This document shows positions 6,942 to 14,652 of a stretch of DNA of 29,569 bases, in pieces. The number at the start of each line of letters is the position of its first letter. Position 1 is the stretch's first letter. A program made the translations under genes and the position numbers. The stretch comes from Bacillota bacterium (GTDB lineage Bacteria > Bacillota > Desulfotomaculia > Desulfotomaculales > JAJYZD01): the NCBI GenBank assembly GCA_021800315.1, contig JAJYZD010000009.1, positions 1 through 29,569 on the forward strand, in the 5' to 3' direction. The notes under the pieces are model-generated. The model saw nothing but the letters and a program-made list of their open reading frames with translations. It had not been told where the DNA came from and did no database searches.

Positions 6942-7209
6942 ATGAGTGTTTGTTAATTGGTACCCGAACCGAGCCGGAGTGCTGGTGGGGTAGTGTATGG
7001 GAGACGGCACCTACACCAAGATATTGCAGTGAAAGCCCCCAGAAGGGCTCGGACCCCGCCTGGAGCGTCCCCGAAGGGCAGGGCTGCCTGTATAAGCGCA
7101 GGAGCGTGAGGTCAGGTAGTGGGTACTAGTCTGGCGGATCAGGCCGTAGTAAGACCATGGTGCCGGCACGAATGGTGCCAACGCTGTCCCAATGGCCGTG
7201 GTCTGTCAC
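6942..7209 (+). other. Structured-RNA-like segment, possible group II intron remnant
   Basis: No gene is visible. From about 7020 to 7195 the sequence is dense in short complementary blocks and purine-rich linkers (for example CCTG-tataagcg-CAGG, GAGCGTGAGGTCAGG, GGCCGTAGTAAGACCATGG, GGTGCCGGCACGAATGGTGCC). The style recalls the 5' domains of bacterial group II introns that precede the reverse transcriptase gene. No reverse transcriptase or domain V is present, so at best this is a fragment. A GCGGCT/AGCCGC hairpin at 7210-7227 overlaps the stop codon of the next gene on the minus strand. Confidence 0.3.
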
Positions 7210-7216
7210 GCGGCTT

Positions 7217-8221
7217 TCAGTAGCCGCTCGTCTTTATGACGTACCCCAGGTAGGAGAGGTAGAAAAGCCCGCCCAAGGCCAGGAGGAAGACCCCGCTTAA
7301 GTGGCCCCGGCGGGAAACGAAGAGGAAGACCGACCCGGCGGTCAGCAGGGTTAAAAAGGCGGCGGCCAGGGCCAGGGGGGGCAGTACCCAGGAGGTGAAG
7401 GCCAGTCCTACGATCGGCGCCACCGAACTCTGCAGCACCATGGCCCCGGTGATGTTGCCCAGGGCCAGGGTGTCCTTTTTCTGGCCGATCCAGAGGACGC
7501 TGTTGAAGAGTTCCGGTGATTCGGAAGCCAGGGGCGCGACCAGCAGGGAGAACAGGAGCACCGGCAGCCGGAGAAAGCCGGCCAGGGATTCGATGAAGGT
7601 CACGAAGTAGCGCACGCCGAAGGTGATGCCGGCAAAGGAGACAATGAGTTGAAGGAGAATCAGGCCCGTCGGGGGCAGGTCGGTCCTGCGGGCGAAAAAA
7701 AGTCGGCTCATTTGGTGCCAGTCCATGTTGCGTCCCCGGGAGAGCACCACCCAGACGAAGCCCACGTAAGCGGCCAGGAGCAGGGGCGGCAGGGCGAGAC
7801 GCATGGAGCGGGGTATGAACGTGGAGCCGATTACCAGGGTCCAGGCCACCAGGAAAAAGCCCAGATCGCGGCGGATGGGCCGCGGGTCCGGGTATAGGCG
7901 GCCGGTTCCCCGGCGCCGGGCGAACAAAAGCCCGGAGGCCCCGGCCATGGCCAGGGCGGCGGTGCTGAGCATGAAGGGCGCGCCCAGGATGGCCCCGATG
8001 CCGATAGCCGCGCCCGATCCGCCCCTGGTCCCGGCCAGGATGGCCACGAGCGGGATCAGGATTTCCGGCATGGCGGTGCCCAGGGCGGCCAGCAGGCTGC
8101 CCACCGCCCCTTCCTTGACGCCCAGCCGGATACCGAGCCATTCGATCGCGTTGGTGAAAAAAGCGGAACTGGCCAGGATCAGGATCAGGCTGCCCAGGAC
8201 AACGGTGGCGTGAAGTACCAT
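7217..8221 (-). CDS. CaCA-family sodium/calcium exchanger
   Basis: An integral membrane cation antiporter of 334 aa with about 10 hydrophobic segments. The two internal alpha repeats of the CaCA superfamily are visible: GSLLAALGTAMPEILIPLVA near residues 42-61, and VAPLASESPELFNSVLW near residues 236-252, each with the acidic ion-binding residue (PE in both). A basic cytoplasmic loop (RRRGTGRLYPDPRPIRRD) separates the halves. It probably exports Ca2+ in exchange for Na+ or H+; the exact ions cannot be told. ATG 8221 has AGAGGGA upstream. It is last in a minus-strand run with folC and valS. Confidence 0.85.
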   Translation of the reverse strand: MVLHATVVLGSLILILASSAFFTNAIEWLGIRLGVKEGAVGSLLAALGTAMPEILIPLVAILAGTRGGSGAAIGIGAILGAPFMLSTAALAMAGASGLLFARRRGTGRLYPDPRPIRRDLGFFLVAWTLVIGSTFIPRSMRLALPPLLLAAYVGFVWVVLSRGRNMDWHQMSRLFFARRTDLPPTGLILLQLIVSFAGITFGVRYFVTFIESLAGFLRLPVLLFSLLVAPLASESPELFNSVLWIGQKKDTLALGNITGAMVLQSSVAPIVGLAFTSWVLPPLALAAAFLTLLTAGSVFLFVSRRGHLSGVFLLALGGLFYLSYLGYVIKTSGY

Positions 8222-8242
8222 GCTTGTTCCCTCTTGCAGTCT

Positions 8243-8491
8243 TTACAGCATGTATCTGTCCAGGATGGTGGTGAGGGGTTTGAATACCGCCTCCAGAAAG
8301 GCCGACGGCCGGGGCGGGTTCAGGTGCATGACCTGGGCCAGGGACAGATAGAGGGCCAGCGCCCACATTACGGCGAACGCCGCCAGTTCCCGGTACATCT
8401 TTTGCCGCCAAAGGGGCCAGGCGGCGGCCGCCGCCGCCAAAAAGCCCGCGACAAAAAGCAGAGTGAGCAAAGCGTTTTCCCGTCTTCGCAA
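8243..8491 (-). CDS. Small two-helix membrane protein
   Basis: An 82-residue protein with two hydrophobic segments (LLTLLFVAGFLAAAAAAW and ELAAFAVMWALALYLSLA), a positively charged N-terminus and a short amphipathic C-terminal tail. It begins at TTG 8491, 13 nt after the folC stop, and ends 21 nt before the cation exchanger start, so it is probably in the same transcript. I do not recognise a family. Its ribosome binding site is weak. It could act with the downstream exchanger, but nothing in the sequence proves that. Confidence 0.6.
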   Translation of the reverse strand: MRRRENALLTLLFVAGFLAAAAAAWPLWRQKMYRELAAFAVMWALALYLSLAQVMHLNPPRPSAFLEAVFKPLTTILDRYML

Positions 8492-8504
8492 CGAAATACC
8501 TGGT

Positions 8505-9812
8505 CTAGTTTGTCCCGGCGCTCGGGCGTGGATTCCCGTCCAGCACCAGGGAGCGGGCGTGGGCCACCATGTACAGGGATCCCGTGACCACCACCAGCCC
8601 CCGGGGACCGGCTTTATCGCGGGCCCGGGCCAGGGCCTGGCCGATTTCCGCTACGGCCTCCGCCTCGCCGTATTTTCCCGCGTAGTCCGCCAGTTGGCGC
8701 CAGTTGGCGGCCCGGGGGCTGTCGGGCCGGGTGACTACCACGGCGGCGGCCAGGGGTGCCAGTTCGTCGACCACCTTCGCCCATTCCTTGTCGTCGAGCA
8801 TGCCGATCACCATTACCGGCACGCGGCCGGGGAAGTAGGCGGCCAGCGCGTCCCGCAGGGAAATCGCTCCGGCATGGTTATGAGCTATGTCCAGCAGTAT
8901 GTCGGGCGCTCCGGCGATCAGTTCGAGGCGGGCGGGCCAGCTTGTCCGGGCCAGGCCCCTTCGGACCTGTTCCGCGGTGAGGCGGCGTCCGGTCAGGAGT
9001 TCGGCGCAACCCACGGCCAGGGCGGCATTGGGCAACTGGTGCGCCCCCAGGATCGGGATGAAGAGGTCCCGGTAATCCCCGACCAGACCCCGCAGGTGAA
9101 AATACTGGCCCGAAAGGCCCCGGCCGAGCGGGGTGTAGACCAGGTCCCGGCCCACCAGGTAAAGGGGCGAGCGCGTTTCCCGGCACCTGGCGGTCATGAC
9201 GTCGAGGCTCTCCCCGGTGCAGGCCGTGAGCAGGGGAATTCCTTCCTTGATTATGCCGGCCTTGACGGCGGCAATTTCCGCCACGGTTTCGCCCAGGTAG
9301 TCCATGTGGTCCATCGTGACGTTGGTAACCACGGTGACCAGGGGGTTGACTACGTTGGTGGAGTCGATCGCGCCGCCCAAACCCACCTCCAGGACCAGGA
9401 AGTCGACCTGCTCGTCCAGGAAGTAGACGAAAGCGGCCGCCGTGGAAACCTCGAACTCGGTGGGGTGCTCGAAACCTGCCGCCACCATGGCTTCCAGGTG
9501 GGGCTTGAGATCGGTGATCAGCCCGGCCAGCCGTTCGGGGGAAACGCTTCGGCCGTTGATGACGTATCTTTCGGTGTAGCTGTGCAGGTGCGGGGAGGTG
9601 AAGGTGCCCACCCGGTAGCCGGCCTCCCTGAGCAGGGAGGAGGTGAAGGCGCAGGTCGACCCCTTGCCGTTGGTGCCGCCCACGTGAGCCACCCGCAGCT
9701 TCAGGTGGGGGTCGTCCAGGCGGTGCAGGAGTTCGCTGATCCGTCCCAGGCCGAAGTTGAAGCCGAACTTGGTCAGTTCCTGCAGATAGGCGATAGCCGC
9801 ATCGTAGTCCAT
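8505..9812 (-). CDS. folC: Folylpolyglutamate synthase / dihydrofolate synthase
   Basis: Adds glutamate to dihydropteroate and/or folates using ATP; a cytoplasmic Mur-ligase-family enzyme of 435 aa. Visible motifs are the P-loop VGGTNGKGST near residues 44-53, the segment FTSPHLHSYTERYVING, VLEVGLGGAIDSTN (metal-binding region), TMDHMDYLG, KAGIIKEG for the carbamylated lysine region, and LDIAHNHAGA for the C-terminal domain. ATG 9812 has an AAAGGAG site and follows valS by 13 bp. valS-folC adjacency is common in Firmicutes, which supports the call. Confidence 0.94.
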   Translation of the reverse strand: MDYDAAIAYLQELTKFGFNFGLGRISELLHRLDDPHLKLRVAHVGGTNGKGSTCAFTSSLLREAGYRVGTFTSPHLHSYTERYVINGRSVSPERLAGLITDLKPHLEAMVAAGFEHPTEFEVSTAAAFVYFLDEQVDFLVLEVGLGGAIDSTNVVNPLVTVVTNVTMDHMDYLGETVAEIAAVKAGIIKEGIPLLTACTGESLDVMTARCRETRSPLYLVGRDLVYTPLGRGLSGQYFHLRGLVGDYRDLFIPILGAHQLPNAALAVGCAELLTGRRLTAEQVRRGLARTSWPARLELIAGAPDILLDIAHNHAGAISLRDALAAYFPGRVPVMVIGMLDDKEWAKVVDELAPLAAAVVVTRPDSPRAANWRQLADYAGKYGEAEAVAEIGQALARARDKAGPRGLVVVTGSLYMVAHARSLVLDGNPRPSAGTN

Positions 9813-9825
9813 GATCGACGCTCCT

Positions 9826-12441
9826 TTAGCCCAGGAGGTCCAGCCGCTCGGCCAGGGCCGAAAGCTTGGCCGCCGTTTCCGCCGCCTTGGCTTTCTCTTT
9901 TTCCACCACCGCCGGCGGGGCCTTGGCTAAAAACGACCCGTTGGTCAGCTTCCCTTCGGTTTTGGCCAGGTCTTCCTTCAGCCGGGCCTGCTCCAGTGCC
10001 AGCCGGGCCTTTTCCCTGGCGACGTCCAGGACACCCTTTAAGGGGAGTACCACCGTTACCCCGACCCCGGCCACGGCCTGCACGGACTGTTCCGGTTTTT
10101 CCAGCGGGAGGCCCGTGACGGTCACGGCGGCCTGGGCCAGGGATTCGATATAAGGCCGGCCTTCCAGCAGGATCTCCCGGGGCCTCTCGTCGGCCCCGAT
10201 GATGACGTTCACCTTCCGGCCGGGGGGTACGTTCACTTCCGTGCGCAGGTGGCGGACTATCCGGGTGACCTCCTTGATCAACTCCATTTCGGCACCGGCC
10301 CCGGGATCGGTAAGCGAAGGGTCCCAGGCCGGCCAGGGGGAGAGGGTGATGGTGGGTCCCGCCCCGGGCAGGTGTTGCCAGATCTCCTCGGTGATGAAAG
10401 GCATGAACGGGTGGAGCAACTCCAGGGTGCCGGAGAGGACCCGTACCAGAACCTCCCGGGCCCGGGCCCGGTCCAGGGGATCATCTCCGTACAGGCGCGG
10501 CTTGGCCAGTTCGATGTACCAGTCGCAGTACTCGCCCCTGATGAATTCGTAGACCAGCCGGACGGCTTCGCCCAGTTCGAACGTCTCCAGGGAGTCGGTC
10601 ACGTTCCTGACCGTATCGTTGAAAGAGTTGAGAATCCAGCGGTCGGCCAGGGTGGGAGATGCCGTCTTCGCTTCCGGGGAGTAGCCTTCCAGGTTCATCA
10701 GCACGAAGCGGGAGGCGTTCCACAGCTTGTTGGCGAAGTTGCGGGCTCCTTCCAGCCGTTCGAAGTTGAAGCGGATGTCGTTACCCGGGGTGTTGCCCGT
10801 CAGCAGCATGAAGCGCAAAGAATCCGCCCCGTGGCTTTCGATGACGTCGATAGGATCGATCCCGTTGCCCAGGGACTTGGACATCTTGCGTCCCGAGGTG
10901 TCCAGCACCAGGCCGTGGATGAAGACCGAACGGAAGGGAACCTCCTTCATGAAGGCCAAACCCAGGAAGATCATGCGGGCCACCCAGAAGAAGATGATGT
11001 CCCGGCCGGTCACCAGCACCGAGGTGGGGTAGTAGCAGGCCAGTTCCGGCGTCAGTTCGGGCCAGCCCAGGGTGGAGAAAGGCCACAGGCCGGAGGAGAA
11101 CCAGGTGTCCAGGACGTCCGGGTCCTGCTCCAGGCTGTCGGATCCACAGCGGCACCGCCGGGGTTCGGTTACGGCGACGGTCATTTCGCCGCAGGCGGAG
11201 CAATACCACACCGGGATGCGGTGGCCCCACCATAGCTGGCGGGATATGCACCAGTCCCGGATATTCTCCATCCAGTTGAGGTAGATACGGGTGAAGCGTT
11301 CCGGAACGAAGGTTACCCGTCCCTGGACGGCGGCCTCGATGGCCGGCCCGGCCAGGGGTTTCATCCGTACGAACCACTGGCGGGACAGGGCCGGTTCGAT
11401 GACCGTGTTGCACCTGTAGCACCGGCCCACCGAGTGGGTTAGGTCCGTAACCCGGACCAGGTAGCCGCCGGAGGCGAGATCCTGGACGATGCGCCGGCGG
11501 CATTCGTAGCGGTCCAGGCCGCGGTACCGTCCGGCCGCGTCGTTCATGGCGGCGTCCTCGCCGATCACCTTGATCTGGGGCAGGTTGTGGCGGCGGCCCA
11601 CTTCGAAGTCATTGGGGTCGTGGGCCGGGGTGATCTTGACCGCGCCGGTGCCGAAGCCCGGGTCGACATACCCGTCGGCTACCACGGGCAGCTCCCTGCC
11701 CACCAGGGGCAGGGTGACGGTGCGGCCGACCAGGGAGCGGTAGCGCTCGTCGTCCGGGTGCACCGCCACCGCCACGTCGCCCGGCATGGTCTCGGGCCGG
11801 GTGGTGGCCACCTCGATCCAGCCGCCGTCCTTACCCGGATAGCGCACGTAGTAAAGGTGACCCGCCGCTTCCTCGTGTTCCACCTCGATGTCCGAAATGG
11901 TGGTATGGCAATGGGGGCACCAGTTGGTGATGTAGTAGTCGCGGTAGATCAGCCCCCGTTCGAAGAGCCGGACGAACACCTCGCGCACCGCCCGGGAGCA
12001 GCCCTCGTCCATGGTGAAGCGCTCCCGCTGCCAGTCGCAGGACGATCCCAGCCGGCGTAACTGGGCGGTGATCCGGCCCCCGTACCGCTCCTTCCAGGCC
12101 CAAGCCCGGTCGAGAAATTCCTCCCGGCCCAGGTCGGTCCGGCTGAGTCCTTCCTCTTTCAGGCTCTCCTCCACCTTGGCCTGGGTGGCGATGCCGGCGT
12201 GGTCGGTGCCGGGCAGCCACAACGTGTTGAAACCCTGCATCCGCCGCCACCGGACCAGGGTGTCCTGGATGGTGTTGTCCAGGGCGTGTCCCATGTGCAG
12301 TTGTCCGGTCACATTGGGGGGGGGTATGACGATGCAATAGGGGTCGTCGCACTTACCCGCCGTGGCGTGGAAGAACCCCTCTTCCTCCCAGTGGCGGTAC
12401 CATTTCTCCTCGACCCTGGCCGGGTCGTAAGCGGTCGGCAT
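9826..12441 (-). CDS. valS: Valyl-tRNA synthetase
   Basis: Charges tRNA-Val; a class I synthetase of about 871 aa with editing domain. Signatures are PPPNVTGQLHMGHALD (HIGH-type), the editing-domain TTRPETMPGDVAVAV, the Cys-rich WYCSACGEM...CRCGSDS insert, GRKMSKSLGNGIDP (KMSKS), the anticodon-binding region with GEYCDWYIELAKPRLYGD, and a C-terminal coiled coil (LKEDLAKTEGKLTNGSFLAKAP). I choose ATG 12441 (MPTAYDPARVEEKWY) because AGGATGGA sits 5-6 nt upstream; ATG 12450 would abut its own site and the frame beyond that is leader sequence. The leader has a strong promoter and a terminator-like hairpin, but no T-box motif. Confidence 0.95.
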   Translation of the reverse strand: MPTAYDPARVEEKWYRHWEEEGFFHATAGKCDDPYCIVIPPPNVTGQLHMGHALDNTIQDTLVRWRRMQGFNTLWLPGTDHAGIATQAKVEESLKEEGLSRTDLGREEFLDRAWAWKERYGGRITAQLRRLGSSCDWQRERFTMDEGCSRAVREVFVRLFERGLIYRDYYITNWCPHCHTTISDIEVEHEEAAGHLYYVRYPGKDGGWIEVATTRPETMPGDVAVAVHPDDERYRSLVGRTVTLPLVGRELPVVADGYVDPGFGTGAVKITPAHDPNDFEVGRRHNLPQIKVIGEDAAMNDAAGRYRGLDRYECRRRIVQDLASGGYLVRVTDLTHSVGRCYRCNTVIEPALSRQWFVRMKPLAGPAIEAAVQGRVTFVPERFTRIYLNWMENIRDWCISRQLWWGHRIPVWYCSACGEMTVAVTEPRRCRCGSDSLEQDPDVLDTWFSSGLWPFSTLGWPELTPELACYYPTSVLVTGRDIIFFWVARMIFLGLAFMKEVPFRSVFIHGLVLDTSGRKMSKSLGNGIDPIDVIESHGADSLRFMLLTGNTPGNDIRFNFERLEGARNFANKLWNASRFVLMNLEGYSPEAKTASPTLADRWILNSFNDTVRNVTDSLETFELGEAVRLVYEFIRGEYCDWYIELAKPRLYGDDPLDRARAREVLVRVLSGTLELLHPFMPFITEEIWQHLPGAGPTITLSPWPAWDPSLTDPGAGAEMELIKEVTRIVRHLRTEVNVPPGRKVNVIIGADERPREILLEGRPYIESLAQAAVTVTGLPLEKPEQSVQAVAGVGVTVVLPLKGVLDVAREKARLALEQARLKEDLAKTEGKLTNGSFLAKAPPAVVEKEKAKAAETAAKLSALAERLDLLG

Positions 12442-12488
12442 GTTTTCCATCCTGATAACGGGACGGCCGGTCCCTGCCTCCCTTCCGC

Positions 12489-12507
12489 GCCCGGCGTGAC
12501 GCCGGGC
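12489..12507 (-). other. GC-rich hairpin in the valS leader
   Basis: A perfect 8-bp stem, GCCCGGCG/CGCCGGGC, with a 3-nt loop lies in the valS 5' untranslated region, just downstream of the leader terminator and about 48 nt before the start codon. It has no T-run. Confidence 0.5.
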
Positions 12508-12511
12508 CAAC

Positions 12512-12534
12512 AAAAACCCCTCCCGCCCGAGGGG
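12512..12534 (-). terminator. Terminator-like hairpin in the valS leader
   Basis: On the minus strand, CCCCTC-GGGCGG-GAGGGG is followed by TTTTT, a compact intrinsic terminator only about 20 nt after the predicted transcription start and about 70 nt before valS. It would attenuate valS unless prevented. No alternative T-box antiterminator (GGGTGG-type) is present. Confidence 0.6.
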
Positions 12535-12559
12535 AAGGGATGATGCCTGTTTACCAGAT

Positions 12560-12588
12560 ATATTAGCTTTTTTGCCGCAGGGTGTCAA
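12560..12588 (-). promoter_or_regulatory. valS promoter
   Basis: TTGACA (12588-12583) and TAATAT (12565-12560) on the minus strand, with an exact 17-bp spacer. This is a near-perfect sigma-A promoter driving the valS-folC-exchanger run. Confidence 0.85.
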
Positions 12589-13096
12589 CTTGGAGGGGAA
12601 GGGCCCCAAAACCGAACCCGTCCAACGGCCGTGTTGGCCGGACCGGAGGCGGGAATTCCGTTGCGCGGCGAAAATTCTCTATTTCACTTGTCGGTCCGCC
12701 ATAACGGGACCCGGAGCATGTGTACAATTACACTCTCGTCAGGCTGCAGGCCGGATGCGCCTTACGGAGTGCTCATGCAAAGGTCGGGACAGGCGCTCCG
12801 CCGTAGAGGGGGGATGCACTTTCGGGGGTCCGGCCGGAAGGAAAACCATACGCCCTCCTCTTGGGGATACGGTCCAGCCCCCCTCTCCCGGGGCGGCCGG
12901 ACCGGGCTCCGCTTGTGTGCTTGTTTTCTCTTTCCCTAATTACTTAAAAATGATTTATCATATTTTCAGTACTTTTTAATACATCTAAGCTATTTTTAAG
13001 CTATTAATACGTATAAGATTTCACATTCTCAATCTCCGGCCGTTATTTCCTGGAAGGCGACTGCGGATCCGTTACATACATGGGAGGAGGATGAAT
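12589..13096. other. Intergenic region between divergent valS and the MFS gene
   Basis: The part from about 12600 to 12920 is GC-rich and has several short complementary blocks, but no riboswitch consensus that I can recognise. The part from 12930 to 13020 is A/T-rich, with an ATGAT-TT-ATCAT palindrome (12950-12961) and two direct copies of AAGCTATT 11 bp apart (12987-12994 and 12998-13005). These could be regulator sites for the exporter gene. The open frames crossing this region look random. Confidence 0.4.
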
Positions 13097-14617
13097 ATGG
13101 CTGAGAACATCCCCGCGATTATGGAAAGCGCCCAGACGCGCCGGGCCGAAGGCAAGGAACCCGCCTTCCCGCTTCCCCTGTTGACCAGTTGGAGCGGCTA
13201 TCCCTGGCTCGTGGTGGGAACGGTGTGTATCGGCGCCTTGATGGCCGCGCTGGACGCCAGCATAGTCAACGTGGCTATGCCGACCTTCCTGGGAATATTC
13301 AGAACCGGCATGAGCATGGTGGAATGGATATCCATCGCCTACCTGCTTTCGCTGACGGCCATGCTGCCGGTCGGCGGTTACCTGGCGGACAGGGTGGGAC
13401 GAAGGACCTTGTACGCCGGCGGGTTCATTATCTTTATTCTCGGTTCCGCCCTCTGCGGCCTGTCCTGGAACATCGTTTCCCTGGTGGTGTTCAGGGTGAT
13501 CCAGGCCGTAGGGGCGGCAATGTTGCAGGCCAACTCCATCGCCATCGTCACCTCCGCGGCCCCGCCGGGAAGCAAGGGCAAGGCGATCGGGATCCAGGGG
13601 GCCGCCCAGTCGCTGGGACTGTGCATAGGGCCTCTGGCGGGCGGTTTTCTCCTGAGCACGTTCGGCTGGCGGGCGATTTTTTACGTCAACGTACCGATAG
13701 GCATCCTGGGTAGTTTGCTGGCGTTCGCAGACCTCCCCCGGGACAAGGTGCCGGAGGTGAAAAGGGGCTTTGATTTTGCCGGCATCAGCCTGCTCCTGCC
13801 CGGACTCGTTCTTCTGACCATAGTTCTGCAAAGGGGCGACAGGCTGGGCTGGGTTTCACCCGAACTGCTGTCTCTCCTGGCCGCCGGGTTGGTTTTCCTG
13901 TTTTTCTTTTGGAAATGGGAGAAAAAAGCAAAGTCACCCATATTGTCACCGGAAATGATGCACAGCAAGACTCTCCTTTTCGGTTGTCTGGGCGGGTTCG
14001 CCGTTTTTTCCGTGATGTTCGGCGATCTCTTCCTCTCACCGTTCTACCTGGAAAAGATTCTAAACTATTCTTATGACCTGACGGGGCTATTCCTGATCGC
14101 GGTACCTTTGGCCATGGTCCTGGTCGCTCCCGTGGGTGGAAACCTGTACGACCGCTTCGGTGCGAGATCGGTCAAGTCGGTGGGTATGGCAAGTGTTTGC
14201 GCGGGGGCCGGCGCCCTGGTCCTGCTCAACACCCACGTTTACCCCCTGGACATAATCCTGCCGCTGGCTCTGATCGGTATAGGACAGGGCTTGTTCACCC
14301 CCGCCAACAATACCTGCGTGATGGACAGCGCCCAGAAGGACAGGCTGGCCACCGTGGGCGGCATGCTTAACATGGCCCGTTCCCTGGGGATGGTCTTCGG
14401 CATCGCTTTGGGAGGCACCGCTTACACCATGCTCAGGAGGTACCTGATAGCGAAGGACCTGGTTCTGACCATGGCCAGGCTCGACGGGCTGCGGGCCGGT
14501 TTTTTGGGTCTGACCCTGATATCGCTGTTCGGATTGGCAATAGCGTTTTTCCGAAGCCAATACCTGACCATCAGGAAGGCCGAAGGCCTCAGGCCCCAGA
14601 CGCACATTGAGATTTGA
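13097..14617 (+). CDS. MFS drug exporter, DHA2 (14-helix) family
   Basis: A proton-driven multidrug/organic-compound exporter of about 506 aa with roughly 14 hydrophobic segments. DHA2/EmrB-QacA marks are LDASIVNVAMPTF in helix 1, motif A GGYLADRVGRRTLY after helix 2, and the helix-5 motif LCIGPLAGGF. Substrate cannot be predicted. GGGAGGAGG at 13082-13090 abuts ATG 13091 and sits 6 nt before ATG 13097, so I prefer the latter (MAENIPAIMES). No EmrA-like membrane-fusion partner is adjacent. The ClC gene follows 35 bp after its stop and may be co-transcribed. Confidence 0.88.
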   Translation: MAENIPAIMESAQTRRAEGKEPAFPLPLLTSWSGYPWLVVGTVCIGALMAALDASIVNVAMPTFLGIFRTGMSMVEWISIAYLLSLTAMLPVGGYLADRVGRRTLYAGGFIIFILGSALCGLSWNIVSLVVFRVIQAVGAAMLQANSIAIVTSAAPPGSKGKAIGIQGAAQSLGLCIGPLAGGFLLSTFGWRAIFYVNVPIGILGSLLAFADLPRDKVPEVKRGFDFAGISLLLPGLVLLTIVLQRGDRLGWVSPELLSLLAAGLVFLFFFWKWEKKAKSPILSPEMMHSKTLLFGCLGGFAVFSVMFGDLFLSPFYLEKILNYSYDLTGLFLIAVPLAMVLVAPVGGNLYDRFGARSVKSVGMASVCAGAGALVLLNTHVYPLDIILPLALIGIGQGLFTPANNTCVMDSAQKDRLATVGGMLNMARSLGMVFGIALGGTAYTMLRRYLIAKDLVLTMARLDGLRAGFLGLTLISLFGLAIAFFRSQYLTIRKAEGLRPQTHIEI

Positions 14618-14652
14618 ACCCGGTTAGTTTCGCAAGCGGGGGGTCTTTCAGG

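Noticed and set aside
8463..10118. Very long plus-strand frame (551 codons) opposite folC/valS
   Set aside because: Shadow of the GC-rich codon bias of folC and valS on the other strand; Gly/Pro/Arg/His-rich with no motif.
12451..12900. T-box riboswitch for valS
   Set aside because: The minus-strand leader has no GGGTGG-type antiterminator motif or specifier loop, and the promoter lies only about 110 nt from the gene.
12600..13090. Riboswitch ahead of the MFS gene
   Set aside because: The GC-rich part has scattered pairing but I could not match any known consensus or find a terminator before the start codon.
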